The notes below the pieces were generated by a model. That model was given only the letters and a program-made list of their open reading frames with translations, ran no database searches and was not told where the DNA came from. From Flavobacteriales bacterium (lineage in GTDB: Bacteria; Bacteroidota; Bacteroidia; Flavobacteriales_D; Crocinitomicaceae): a DNA stretch of 64,000 nucleotides. The stretch lies in NCBI GenBank assembly GCA_947460825.1, contig CANHHA010000009.1, positions 1 through 64,000 of the forward strand, read 5' to 3'. Both the position numbers and the translations under genes were made by a program. Below are positions 1 through 8,186 of the stretch, one piece after another (the stretch's first letter is position 1; every line of letters begins with the position of its first letter).

Positions 1-737
1 ATAGTTCCGGTTTGTTGGGTGGGAGCTGAATCTTTAAAATTGAATTTCGATTTTTTAGCATATCGCACCGATTGCTCTATCATGCACTGATTTGCTCCAC
101 TACTTTTCGCAGCATCATAGGTTGCTTCCACCACCTTACCCCCTTTATCAACCCTAATAGAAACTACTACCCTTCCTGAAGAACCATATCCACAGGTGTA
201 CCCTGGATTGCGCACATACCAATTGTTATTCTCAAATGCGGTTCGGCCTTCTAGTCGAAATTCCACCATAACGTCACCGGAGTATTGATTTGCAGCATTG
301 GACTCTGTTTTGCCGGGATTTTTATTCGCATTGGCATTATTCGCTTGATTTTGTTTGCGTTGGTCCATTTCCGAACGAAGTTTTGTTCGCTCTTTTTCTC
401 CCCCCGCCTCATTGAACAAGGATTGCTCAAAGTCTTTGACTCGCTGATAAGGGTCTCCTGAGGGTTGATTCTGTGAATATTCCTCGTATGAATTCGCACG
501 ATTATCGTTTTGATTTCGCACCAAACTCTTTGGGTCATCAGCTTGTTGATTGACAAAAATCTCCGCGGGATCAATCAAAATCTCACGTTCGGGCTCAGCC
601 AAGTCTATTTCTGGAGTAAAAAAGGGCTCCACATGCACATAGCGGTCGTTACTCACAATGACAACAGCCATTATTGGAAAAATAATGGACGCCATGGAGA
701 GTATAAAAGACAATAATATGCGTTCTCTATTCGACAT
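1..737 (-). CDS. TonB-like energy transducer, C-terminus cut by window edge
   Basis: The frame is open from an ATG at 737 to the left edge (about 245 residues, no stop seen). Residues 7-28 form one hydrophobic segment after a short basic start (MSNRER), as in inner-membrane-anchored TonB. A polar, Gln/Asn-rich linker follows (about 70-150). The visible C-terminal part has the Bacteroidota TonB-type pattern: NPGYTCGYG, then GRVVVSIRVDKGGKVVEA, then a Cys in NQCMIEQSVRYAKK. Such proteins are thought to pass proton-motive energy across the periplasm to outer-membrane receptors, or to act as structural relatives. It starts 3 nt after the stop of the WG-repeat gene, so both are probably one transcript. 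The product class is fairly clear; the exact partner is not. Confidence 0.75.
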   Translation of the reverse strand, partial: MSNRERILLSFILSMASIIFPIMAVVIVSNDRYVHVEPFFTPEIDLAEPEREILIDPAEIFVNQQADDPKSLVRNQNDNRANSYEEYSQNQPSGDPYQRVKDFEQSLFNEAGGEKERTKLRSEMDQRKQNQANNANANKNPGKTESNAANQYSGDVMVEFRLEGRTAFENNNWYVRNPGYTCGYGSSGRVVVSIRVDKGGKVVEATYDAAKSSGANQCMIEQSVRYAKKSKFNFKDSAPTQQTGT

Positions 738-740
738 TCG

Positions 741-2864
741 CTAACCTTTACGCTTAATCCATTGTTGAGTCTCCGGAAAATAGTAGCATAACTCTCCCCC
801 GTTATTCAACATCCAACATTGTTCGTTAAATTTCTTAATCCAATCATACGCTACGGGAAGCACTTCCCTCCCATCCAAGGTAAAAATACCTTTTTTCGTT
901 CCGATTTGCACCATGTAGTACGTATTTTCCTGCCACAGAACAATATCATCGAAACTACAAGGGATCAATGGCACTCCAACTGTTGAATAAATCCCACTCA
1001 CACCAGCCCGACTCACTAGAAAAAATCCGTTACTAAGGGGTTCAACGTAATCAAAATGAAAAGGTGACAATTCCACCCCATTTCGATCCCAAAAACCGAA
1101 CTGACCGGCTTTCGATTTCCTTCCAGATAGCACTTCTCCCACAGAATTCAGTTGATCAAAGGCAAAGAGCTTCGCAGTTCGCTTGAGGGTATCTGTCCAA
1201 TAATACGCTTTCTTTTTTTGGATTAGAAACTGTCCATTTACGAAGGTTGCTAACTTTAAATCGTTTTCATACCCGGTATACCACATTGAATTAATCCGCC
1301 AGGTTTGGCTATTCACATGCGTAAACATCCCTTCTTTCTTGAGTACTAGAAATCCTTGCTTGGACTCCCCGATGCCATCATATTGAACCGCTAACACCTC
1401 TTTACCCATCACATCATAGATGCCTTTCAGTCCATTTTTCTCGACAAGAAATCCCTGTGGAACTTTAATTATACGATCAAATTGAAACTTAATCACCTCC
1501 GTTATGGAGGAATTAATGACTCCCGATTTCCCTGCTTTGGAGGCGATTGCCAACATTTCATTTACTGGATTTAGTTCATCGAACATCGGAGGGCATAACG
1601 GTTCACCAGTAATCTGCATTAAGCCTTTCTGCCCCTCCACCTCATACACCAACAAATCCCCAAATACCCATTCTAGATCTGTATACTGATTCTGAATGAC
1701 GGTAATCCCTGCTCGATTCAAAACCCCAAAGGTACCGTCTAACTCAAAAATCGCATAGCCTTGACGAAAATCAGAAATGAAATCGAACGCAATGGGGATA
1801 TGAATATTCCCCTGCTTATTGATTACGCCATATTTCTCCCCCTTCATCACAACAGCCAGGCCCTCTAAAAATTCCCCTGCCCAATCAAAAGAAGCAGGAA
1901 TTAGTACTTCGCCTTGACCTCCCATGTAACCCAATACCCCATCTTCAATGGCATAGGGATAGAGCGCCCGTCCGAAACTCTCCAATTCATCCCTTACCAA
2001 CTCAACAAACGGATAGTCTGGATTCCGATCAATAAAACTGCGCATGCGGCCCGGATCATAATTTCCTGCGCTTAATTGATAATAAGCACGCCAAATCCGA
2101 TCAACATTACGGTTAAAGGGATATAAGGCAATGAATGATTTAAACTGAACTGTATCATTGGAGAGCAGGTATAATTGATACAACTCATCTTCTGCCAACG
2201 ACGTAAAGGGACTTCTTGGGTGATACGTTATGTAACTGGAAAGTTCTAATTCCGATCCGTGAATTACCCACTGCTGAAATTCCAATTCATCGATTCTTTG
2301 TCGAATTGATGGTATATACTGGGAATTCGGAGACGACCATTGAAGTGTCATTAAACACGCCCGAGAAGTAACTCCACAGGCATTGAACCACAAACTATCT
2401 CGGCACTGAAGCACAGAGTCTTTGAGCTCCGTGGCCGGCAATTTTGAGAGCAGATCCGTTAAGCTTCCCAGCTCTTTTTCCCCTTTAAGGGTTTGGAATT
2501 TTTCTCGCAGCAACACCATAAACAAGGCCTTCATGTGCTCCGCTTCCCAACCAATTTCCACCAAGTTATCACGTCTCCTTCTTGAACTTTTGGAAAGCGA
2601 TACCGCATGCGTTTCAATGGCTGATTCGAGGTAAAAAATTGCGGAGTCAAGATCCTTAAACTCGCGCGTGGAACCATAGATGAGTGCTAATCCGTAGGCA
2701 GCAACACTGGGATTTCGTTCTTGTAGTGATCGAAATTCAGACAGTGCAATTCCATAATTCTTTTGTTGCAACGCATAAAAACCATTCATGCAGTTAATCC
2801 GTTGACCGCGTGCACCAAAGACACAAGCAAGGCATAGCAACAAGGAAAATAAGGTGCACTTCAT
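741..2864 (-). CDS. Secreted WG-repeat protein
   Basis: A 707-residue exported protein. The start is placed at the ATG at 2864 because it begins a good signal peptide (MKCTLFSLLLCLACVFG, likely cut near ARGQ), and because a promoter element at 2870-2877 lies inside the 7-residue upstream extension. Residues about 20-290 are helical and TPR-like (GFYALQQKNYGIALSEF). From about 310 to the end there are many WG-type repeats of about 40-50 residues (for example KYGVINKQGN, TFGVLNRAG, KSGVINSS, FGFWDRNG, KKGIFTLDG). The function of WG-repeat proteins is poorly known; surface or periplasmic binding is the usual guess. It is followed 3 nt later by the TonB-like gene. Confidence 0.85.
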   Translation of the reverse strand: MKCTLFSLLLCLACVFGARGQRINCMNGFYALQQKNYGIALSEFRSLQERNPSVAAYGLALIYGSTREFKDLDSAIFYLESAIETHAVSLSKSSRRRRDNLVEIGWEAEHMKALFMVLLREKFQTLKGEKELGSLTDLLSKLPATELKDSVLQCRDSLWFNACGVTSRACLMTLQWSSPNSQYIPSIRQRIDELEFQQWVIHGSELELSSYITYHPRSPFTSLAEDELYQLYLLSNDTVQFKSFIALYPFNRNVDRIWRAYYQLSAGNYDPGRMRSFIDRNPDYPFVELVRDELESFGRALYPYAIEDGVLGYMGGQGEVLIPASFDWAGEFLEGLAVVMKGEKYGVINKQGNIHIPIAFDFISDFRQGYAIFELDGTFGVLNRAGITVIQNQYTDLEWVFGDLLVYEVEGQKGLMQITGEPLCPPMFDELNPVNEMLAIASKAGKSGVINSSITEVIKFQFDRIIKVPQGFLVEKNGLKGIYDVMGKEVLAVQYDGIGESKQGFLVLKKEGMFTHVNSQTWRINSMWYTGYENDLKLATFVNGQFLIQKKKAYYWTDTLKRTAKLFAFDQLNSVGEVLSGRKSKAGQFGFWDRNGVELSPFHFDYVEPLSNGFFLVSRAGVSGIYSTVGVPLIPCSFDDIVLWQENTYYMVQIGTKKGIFTLDGREVLPVAYDWIKKFNEQCWMLNNGGELCYYFPETQQWIKRKG

Positions 2865-2869
2865 GTGCT

Positions 2870-2877
2870 CAAATTTA
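2870..2877 (-). promoter_or_regulatory. -7 element TAAATTTG for the WG-repeat gene
   Basis: Read on the minus strand, this matches the Bacteroidota -7 consensus TAnnTTTG exactly. Only 5 nt separate it from the ATG at 2864, so the transcript would be leaderless or nearly so. I saw no clear -33 TTG at the usual spacing. Confidence 0.5.
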
Positions 2878-2917
2878 CAACGCAATGTTCACTGAAAAAA
2901 ATCTTAATTTTACATGA

Positions 2918-3577
2918 ATGAAGGGCTCAAAAAATCCACAGTATTTTTACGAAAGCACCACCTTTCCTTTTCTAAACCCATTAATTAAATCGATTGATTT
3001 AATCACGAAGGAATTAGAGTCCTTGCGAAGAATGCAGGCTCCCTTGGGATGGCTCGAGACGTTCCCCACCTATGTACAGGGTGAGCATCCCAACGCATGG
3101 GAGGTTTTTACCTTTAAGTTTTTTGGGTTGAACCATACAAAAAATCAAGCCTTGTGTCCGTTGACCAGCCAGCTTATACGGTCGATTCCCGAACTTATTT
3201 CGTGCGATTTTTCACGAATGAAACCGCACACGACCATTGAAGCCCATCACGGGTATTCTCGGATGATTTTGAGAGGTCATTTATCCTTGATTGTACCTGT
3301 AGGGAATCAATGTGGAATTCGGGTAGGGGACGAAATCAAGCACCATGTGCAGGGTGACATGATGGTATTCGATGACTCATATGAGCACAGTGCTTGGAAT
3401 GATAGCAACGAAGAGCGAATAGTCCTAATGTTTGACATTCCAAATCCGCTTTGGGGATACAGCGCTGAAGAGATAAGTCGGTATAAAATCATGCATCTCG
3501 AAGACCCTTTTCTCTTAAAATTAGCGAGTAAAACGGCATGGCTGAAAGCCCTAGAAACAGGTAATTTACCCCTTTAA
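2918..3577 (+). CDS. Aspartyl/asparaginyl beta-hydroxylase family protein
   Basis: 219 residues, no signal peptide. The C-terminal half has the cupin pattern of the Asp/Asn hydroxylase family (PF05118): TTIEAHHGYS with a first His, RGHLSLIVPVG, GDMMVFDDSYEHSAWN carrying the distal His, then ERIVLMFDIPNP. Such Fe(II)/2-oxoglutarate enzymes hydroxylate Asp/Asn in proteins; bacterial members are mostly uncharacterised. It stands alone on the plus strand and meets the GNAT gene tail to tail with a 12 nt overlap. It faces the glycan-acylation operon, but nothing shows that they act together. The upstream gap to the WG gene is short and AT-rich. Confidence 0.75.
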   Translation: MKGSKNPQYFYESTTFPFLNPLIKSIDLITKELESLRRMQAPLGWLETFPTYVQGEHPNAWEVFTFKFFGLNHTKNQALCPLTSQLIRSIPELISCDFSRMKPHTTIEAHHGYSRMILRGHLSLIVPVGNQCGIRVGDEIKHHVQGDMMVFDDSYEHSAWNDSNEERIVLMFDIPNPLWGYSAEEISRYKIMHLEDPFLLKLASKTAWLKALETGNLPL

Positions 3578-4168
3578 ATTCAAGTGTCGATTGATGAGAT
3601 CAAGGTTATTATCAGACGGAGTCCCGAGCAGTTGAATGGATTCTTTCGGAAGTACCTGTACAAGCCTTTGAATATACCGCGACGCTTCGAAGGCGTCCTT
3701 GGTTAGCACTAAAGTGATTTTATTACCCACCACAGATTGTATCTTGTACCCTAACAGTTGATTGTAACTTATGGCTACATCATTACCTTTCTTAATCTTT
3801 ATTAATGAGCTGTTTAACCCTAATATATTAAAGCAAAAATACAACATCAATAAGGACGCCCTTGCTGGAACATCGGTACTTAAAAATCGTGGATTTCCAA
3901 CAAAAATACCCCCCTCACCAAGCATAGTGGAAGGATCTACTTCTTTAGCATAAATAAGACCTATCGGCGCAACACCCACATGGATAATAAAAAAATAGTT
4001 CAAGGGGTTATTCACGCGTTCAAACCATGCTTCTTGCTGAATTTCCGAAATTAATTCCTCATGAAACATCTGTTGACGGACAACATCCGAATTCCTCCAT
4101 TCCCTTATTTGCTCTATATCAGCGCGCGCAATTCGTCGCAACTCAACGCCAAAGCCCGACAGGATCAT
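3566..4168 (-). CDS. GNAT-family N-acyltransferase
   Basis: 200 residues. The N-terminal part has the usual GNAT opening LRRIARADIEQIREWRNS, followed by a PLNYFFII strand, GLIYAKEVD, and a helix leading to an acyl-CoA or acyl-ACP-binding region. The arrangement resembles PseH/WecD-like enzymes acting on nucleotide-linked amino sugars. It is the last gene of the KAS III-ACP operon and overlaps the glycosyltransferase gene by 4 nt (ATGA), so the two are translationally coupled. I infer from this context that it transfers the chain built by the upstream enzymes to a sugar amine; the fold itself only says N-acyltransferase. Confidence 0.75.
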   Translation of the reverse strand: MILSGFGVELRRIARADIEQIREWRNSDVVRQQMFHEELISEIQQEAWFERVNNPLNYFFIIHVGVAPIGLIYAKEVDPSTMLGEGGIFVGNPRFLSTDVPARASLLMLYFCFNILGLNSSLIKIKKGNDVAISYNQLLGYKIQSVVGNKITLVLTKDAFEASRYIQRLVQVLPKESIQLLGTPSDNNLDLINRHLNLKG

Positions 4169-5064
4169 TCTGAAATTTCTTGAATGTGATAGGTGGGTGC
4201 CTGATTAATACGCAGCAATATCTGACGTAAATAGGTGGCGAGGATGCCCAAGCCAAAAAGTATTAACCCGGTAGAAAACAACACACTGACAATCAATGAA
4301 GTAAATCCAGGAACTTCAATCTTATCAATCCACTTTTTATACAGAAAAAAAGTCCCTATACCAAGGTTAATCAGTGCCATCAATCCACCTATTGAAGCCA
4401 TTAACCTCAACGGAAAATCTGTAGCATACATAGATTTTCCAACACTCAAACGGAATAAATCACGAAGCGTATACCTAGACTTAGAGGAAGAAATGCACAC
4501 ATTTAATGGGACAAAGCTGATCTCATTGGTAAACCATCGAATCCGTTCATCTAAAAACTGTACACCACCTGCTCCTTGGGTTAGCGGTTGAAATAAATCA
4601 CGTCGAATCAACCGAAATGCACTACCCCTTCCGTGATTCGCACCCATCAAACGCGAAAGCGTACGGTAGCAGCGCGTTAACACCGTCCTTAAAGCACTTC
4701 TCTCGGCGTCAAACAAGCCATAAATTACGGCACTTTTATCCCGAGATGCAGCCTCAAGCAACGAAGTAATATGCGGTACTAACTCCTGATGATCATCGTC
4801 CATGGTTAGCACGAACGAAGTATTTACCTGTGCTAGACCGGCATATAGGGCCGCATGTTGACCAAAGTTTTTTGCCAATCGAATTTTCTTGATATTTGGA
4901 GCATGCGGAAAATCCAAGATATGTTTCCAGTGATCCTCATCACTCCCATCATCCACGATGATGATATGAAAAGACGGAAAATGAAGCATCAGCAGGCGAG
5001 CCAATTCAAGCGCTCCATCCGAATTATTATACGTTGGAATTACTGCGGTAACTTGTTCGTTCAT
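4165..5064 (-). CDS. Family 2 glycosyltransferase with two C-terminal membrane segments
   Basis: 299 residues. The GT-A domain is at about 1-215, with AVIPTYNN at the start, IIIVDDGSDED near residue 40, and a metal-binding MDDDHQ near residue 90. Two strong transmembrane helices follow (about 222-245 and 258-285). This layout is that of polyprenyl-phosphate glycosyltransferases (DPM1/ArnC/GtrB type), which load a sugar from a nucleotide donor onto a lipid phosphate in the inner membrane. It lies between the SDR and GNAT genes of the acyl-chain operon (9 nt gap before, 4 nt overlap after). The sugar substrate cannot be read from the sequence. Confidence 0.85.
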   Translation of the reverse strand: MNEQVTAVIPTYNNSDGALELARLLMLHFPSFHIIIVDDGSDEDHWKHILDFPHAPNIKKIRLAKNFGQHAALYAGLAQVNTSFVLTMDDDHQELVPHITSLLEAASRDKSAVIYGLFDAERSALRTVLTRCYRTLSRLMGANHGRGSAFRLIRRDLFQPLTQGAGGVQFLDERIRWFTNEISFVPLNVCISSSKSRYTLRDLFRLSVGKSMYATDFPLRLMASIGGLMALINLGIGTFFLYKKWIDKIEVPGFTSLIVSVLFSTGLILFGLGILATYLRQILLRINQAPTYHIQEISE

Positions 5065-5073
5065 TCGTTAAAA

Positions 5074-5802
5074 TTACGCATTCAACATTAACCCGCCATC
5101 AAGAAGCAATTGGGCGCCCGTCATCCAACGGGAATTATCGCTTAACAAGAAGACACAGGGCATAGACACATCCGAAGGCTCTCCAATTCCCAGGGGATAT
5201 TTCTCCTTCATGCGCTGAACCTCAGCAGGCGAATGCACTGCGACTGAGGCCTGATAAATTGGGGTATTGACCAACCCACAAACTATGGTATTCACGCGTA
5301 TTTTCTTCGCGCTAAGTTCTAACGCAAGCGCTTTCGCAAAGGTTTCTAAAGCCGCTTTTGAGGCCGCATAACTAGCGCCACCCCGATATGGATAATGGCT
5401 AGATACGGAGGAAATAAATACTACCGAGGCCCCTGGCTTTAATAAATTCTTGGAAACCAAGGCTGTAGCCATGTGGGTTGCGGAGAAATAATTTACCCCA
5501 AACAGGCGTTCATTGCCCGCCTCATTCAAATACTTAATGGGCTGAGGATGTATTGTTCCAACGCAATGCACCCAGCCGTCAAAAGCGCTTGACACCCCGA
5601 GAAAATCAGGTTCATTCAGTGCATCCCAATAAATAGACTCAAAAGAGTCATCGGCGGAAAGCTGTTCAATTTGTATCGTATGTGCTGTTCTGAAGGTTCC
5701 AAGAACCTGTCCACCTTGACGTAAAATATCCCGTGCAATTTGAGCACCAATGGCAGAAGAAGCACCCGTTACTAAAATCCGTTTGTTCGCAAGGCTACGC
5801 AT
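5074..5802 (-). CDS. SDR-family 3-oxoacyl-ACP reductase-like oxidoreductase
   Basis: 242 residues, the usual length for classical short-chain dehydrogenases. The Rossmann glycine motif TGASSAIG is at 12-19, serines of the catalytic triad in ISSVSS near 130-135, and Y145-x3-K149 in SYAASKAA. The C-terminal WMTGAQLLLDGGLMLNA is typical of FabG-like proteins. The start overlaps the end of the upstream KAS III gene by 8 nt. In this operon the likely job is reducing a 3-oxoacyl-ACP to the 3-hydroxyacyl form with NADPH. No dehydratase or enoyl reductase is nearby, so chain processing would stop at the hydroxyl stage. A sugar-dehydrogenase role is the main alternative. Confidence 0.85.
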   Translation of the reverse strand: MRSLANKRILVTGASSAIGAQIARDILRQGGQVLGTFRTAHTIQIEQLSADDSFESIYWDALNEPDFLGVSSAFDGWVHCVGTIHPQPIKYLNEAGNERLFGVNYFSATHMATALVSKNLLKPGASVVFISSVSSHYPYRGGASYAASKAALETFAKALALELSAKKIRVNTIVCGLVNTPIYQASVAVHSPAEVQRMKEKYPLGIGEPSDVSMPCVFLLSDNSRWMTGAQLLLDGGLMLNA

Positions 5803-6841
5803 ACGTAAGGAGTTTTGTTGTTGGAAAATCGATCGTAAAAAATACAGAAGCCCACGAAAACCCTACCCCGAATCCAGACAACATCAGCGAGAGGTTTTGA
5901 CGCGATCCTAATTCTGAACCGTGAAAAGCCAAGGTAAGCGGGATTGATGCGGAACTGGTATTGCCAAACTGTTCAATGGAGCTTAGGCATTTTTCCATGG
6001 GAAGGGATAATTTTCGAGCTAGGGATTTAGTGATTAAGCCATTGGCTTGATGCAATACTAAAAAGTCTATCTCTGTTATCGATTTCTGGGCAAGAAAAAG
6101 CGCCTGTTCAATGGACAAAGGCACGTGACTCAGGGCGAAATTAAAGACGCTCAATCCATCCAAATGCAGGTGGCTTCTCGAATGTTGATTCCCATTGAAA
6201 TCTAGCAATTCTTCAGAATAGGTCCCGTAGGGGTTTCGAGAATGACCACCTTCTATAATGATGGATTCTTTCCCTGAACCATCAGATCCTGTGTTCACGA
6301 ACCAAGGAGTGGCATTTTCAGAAAATGACAACAAGGTAGCGGTGCCTGCATCTCCAAACAAGGGGTAGGTACTTTTATCCTGAAAAGCAGTAGAAATGGT
6401 TGATTTATCGCCAACCAAAAGCAGTGCCTTACGTACCGCCCCCGACTGAATGAACTGTCCAACAATTTGTAACCCGTAAACATACCCGGAGCATCCTAAA
6501 TTAACATCAAAAGCCATACAGTCTGTTTTCAAGCCAAGTCGTTCTTGGAGTAAAATAGCCGTAGCAGGCAAAAAATAATCAGGGGATTGCGAAACGAAAA
6601 CAAGTAAATCAATTTCTTCCCTGATTTCCATATCCAATAAAAGCTGTTCTGCAGCAAGAGCACACAAATCAGAACAGGTTACCCCATCAGGAGCTACGCG
6701 TCGCGCATGAATACCGGTATTTTTTGTGAATGAGCGCGCTTCTTCTGGAGAAAACAAGGGATAATCAGCAGTAAACACCTCTTGTTCGGGAACACTGGCG
6801 TATATCGCATCAATTCGGGTATGTTGAATCTTAGTGTTCAT
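5795..6841 (-). CDS. 3-oxoacyl-ACP synthase III-like enzyme (second of two)
   Basis: 348 residues with a thiolase-fold KAS III layout. The full catalytic triad is visible: Cys117 in VNLGCSGYVYGL, His264 in LVLHQANG, Asn294 in FGNTSSAS. Together these are the signature of decarboxylating condensation of malonyl-ACP with an acyl-CoA primer. It overlaps the ACP gene by 11 nt and the SDR gene by 8 nt, so the operon is tightly coupled. Because another KAS III lies two genes upstream, this is unlikely to be the housekeeping fabH; each may carry out one extension step, or they may form a pair. Substrate is not determinable. Confidence 0.85.
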   Translation of the reverse strand: MNTKIQHTRIDAIYASVPEQEVFTADYPLFSPEEARSFTKNTGIHARRVAPDGVTCSDLCALAAEQLLLDMEIREEIDLLVFVSQSPDYFLPATAILLQERLGLKTDCMAFDVNLGCSGYVYGLQIVGQFIQSGAVRKALLLVGDKSTISTAFQDKSTYPLFGDAGTATLLSFSENATPWFVNTGSDGSGKESIIIEGGHSRNPYGTYSEELLDFNGNQHSRSHLHLDGLSVFNFALSHVPLSIEQALFLAQKSITEIDFLVLHQANGLITKSLARKLSLPMEKCLSSIEQFGNTSSASIPLTLAFHGSELGSRQNLSLMLSGFGVGFSWASVFFTIDFPTTKLLTYA

Positions 6842-7070
6842 GTTGTTTTTGCTTCACCAAATCAAACAAATCGTTCACTGTCTCTACAGTTTTCAGGTGT
6901 TCGCCCGACAACAGCACTTGATAGCGAAAGTCAATCATGGCAACAAGCAATAAGATATGCATACTGTTCCAACCCGGCATATCGCGCAGAACGGTTGAAG
7001 GACTCAACGCGAACACGCCTAAATCCTCAAATTCTTCACTCAGATGTGCTATAAATGTATTAATTTCCAT
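6831..7070 (-). CDS. Specialised acyl carrier protein
   Basis: 79 residues starting at the ATG at 7070; a TTG two codons upstream is the only alternative. Ser36 in PGWNSMHIL is the expected 4'-phosphopantetheine site. The W-N-S-M setting differs from the DSL of housekeeping AcpP and is common in carriers of secondary pathways. The predicted helices (EINTFIAHLSEEF, SMHILLLVAMID, VETVNDLFDLV) fit the four-helix ACP fold. It sits between the two KAS III genes (17 nt after one, overlapping the other by 11 nt) and would carry the growing chain for them, the SDR and perhaps the GNAT. Confidence 0.85.
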   Translation of the reverse strand: MEINTFIAHLSEEFEDLGVFALSPSTVLRDMPGWNSMHILLLVAMIDFRYQVLLSGEHLKTVETVNDLFDLVKQKQHEH

Positions 7071-7087
7071 AGTCAAAGATAATTAAC

Positions 7088-8080
7088 CTAAGTTGACCGA
7101 TAGGTCAAAACGGTTCCACACCAAGAAAAACCTACACCAAATCCCATAATCAGGACAAGATCACCGTCCTTGAACCGTTTATTCTCCTCGGCTTTTGCCC
7201 ATGCAATTGGTATGCTACAAGAAATGGTATTCCCACCCTCTGCCAGGTAATTAATGATCTTATGACTAGGAATGTTTAATTTTCGCTGCAAGGCATCAAT
7301 TACAATGGTACTGGCCTGATGAAAAATTACATGATCGATTTGATCAAGCGTGAATCCGTATTTATCAAGGAGCGAAAAAACAGCCGATGGAATGTGAGAC
7401 AGGGTTAATTTTAAAATTCCATGGCCATCCATGGAAAGTTGCCCAAATTGATTCAGCCATGGGAATGCGGCATTTGATTCGAGGTACGCCACATCCATAG
7501 GGAATCGCGCACCACCGCGTAACACATTCAGGCTAGAAAATCCAGTACCATCATTACCGAATTCGAAGGATAGCGCTGCTGTTGAAGGTTTAAGCAAAAC
7601 CGCTACACCTGCATCACCAAACACAAAATTTACCGCTGGATCATTCGGATGAACCGAACGAGTCGGCACCTCCCCTAACAAAATCAAGATCCGATTTAGG
7701 TCCATGGTATTAAATAAGCCATTGGCTGACATTAAGGCCATTGGAAATCCAGCGCAACCGATGGGTAAATCCATTACTCCACATGACGCTTTGAGGCCGA
7801 GCTTGTGATGCAACATACTCGCCGTAGAAGGAGCGTGGTAATCCCGCGTTAGGGATGAGAACACTAAAAAATCTATGGTGCTTAAATCCACCTCACGCAA
7901 TAAAATCAAAGCGGCATTCATGGCTAAATCGCTTGCTGTTTGATCACATGCTGCCTGATAAAGAACCGTCGTCCCTACATAAGATTGGTGCAGGGCAAAC
8001 AGCTGCTCATTCTCGAAACACGCTTCCGTAACATGGATTGGACGTTCAGGAAAGTAATATGCCGTTTTTTCTACAAACAA
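7088..8080 (-). CDS. 3-oxoacyl-ACP synthase III-like enzyme (first of two), TTG start
   Basis: 330 residues. Catalytic residues are Cys109 in LPIGCAGFPMAL, His254 in IFHQAST and Asn284 in EGGNTISCS. The frame has no ATG before residue 54; an in-frame stop lies four codons upstream of the TTG at 8080, so TTG is the likely start, giving the usual KAS III opening FVEKTAYYFPE. It is the first gene of the six-gene operon, with the ACP 17 nt downstream. Sequence identity with the other KAS III of the operon is visibly low outside the motifs, so they are not a recent duplication and may differ in primer use. Confidence 0.83.
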   Translation of the reverse strand: MFVEKTAYYFPERPIHVTEACFENEQLFALHQSYVGTTVLYQAACDQTASDLAMNAALILLREVDLSTIDFLVFSSLTRDYHAPSTASMLHHKLGLKASCGVMDLPIGCAGFPMALMSANGLFNTMDLNRILILLGEVPTRSVHPNDPAVNFVFGDAGVAVLLKPSTAALSFEFGNDGTGFSSLNVLRGGARFPMDVAYLESNAAFPWLNQFGQLSMDGHGILKLTLSHIPSAVFSLLDKYGFTLDQIDHVIFHQASTIVIDALQRKLNIPSHKIINYLAEGGNTISCSIPIAWAKAEENKRFKDGDLVLIMGFGVGFSWCGTVLTYRST

Positions 8081-8186
8081 CCCGTTAAGATATTAAAAGA
8101 TTCATGTTAATTACTGAGCCCTGCTGCGCGTTTAATATTCGTCAAAGATGGCAACTTTTGTGTATATTTGACGTCAAGGAAGACAA
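8081..8186. promoter_or_regulatory. Divergent promoter region between KAS III operon and secreted-protein pair
   Basis: This 106 nt gap separates two divergent operons. On the plus strand TATATTTG at 8163-8170 is an exact -7 element, 16 nt before the ATG at 8187. On the minus strand I found no exact TAnnTTTG for the KAS III operon. Confidence 0.5.

Noticed and set aside
251-716. Two short open frames (minus 251-574, plus 510-716) in the first kilobase.
   Set aside because: They lie in other frames of the TonB-like gene, which is open from 737 to the edge and has a membrane anchor and family motifs.
5074-8080. A housekeeping fatty-acid synthesis cluster (fabH-acpP-fabG).
   Set aside because: Two divergent KAS III genes, a W-N-S-M type ACP, and the absence of fabD, fabF, plsX and rpmF, together with a glycosyltransferase and a GNAT in the same operon, argue for a special pathway.
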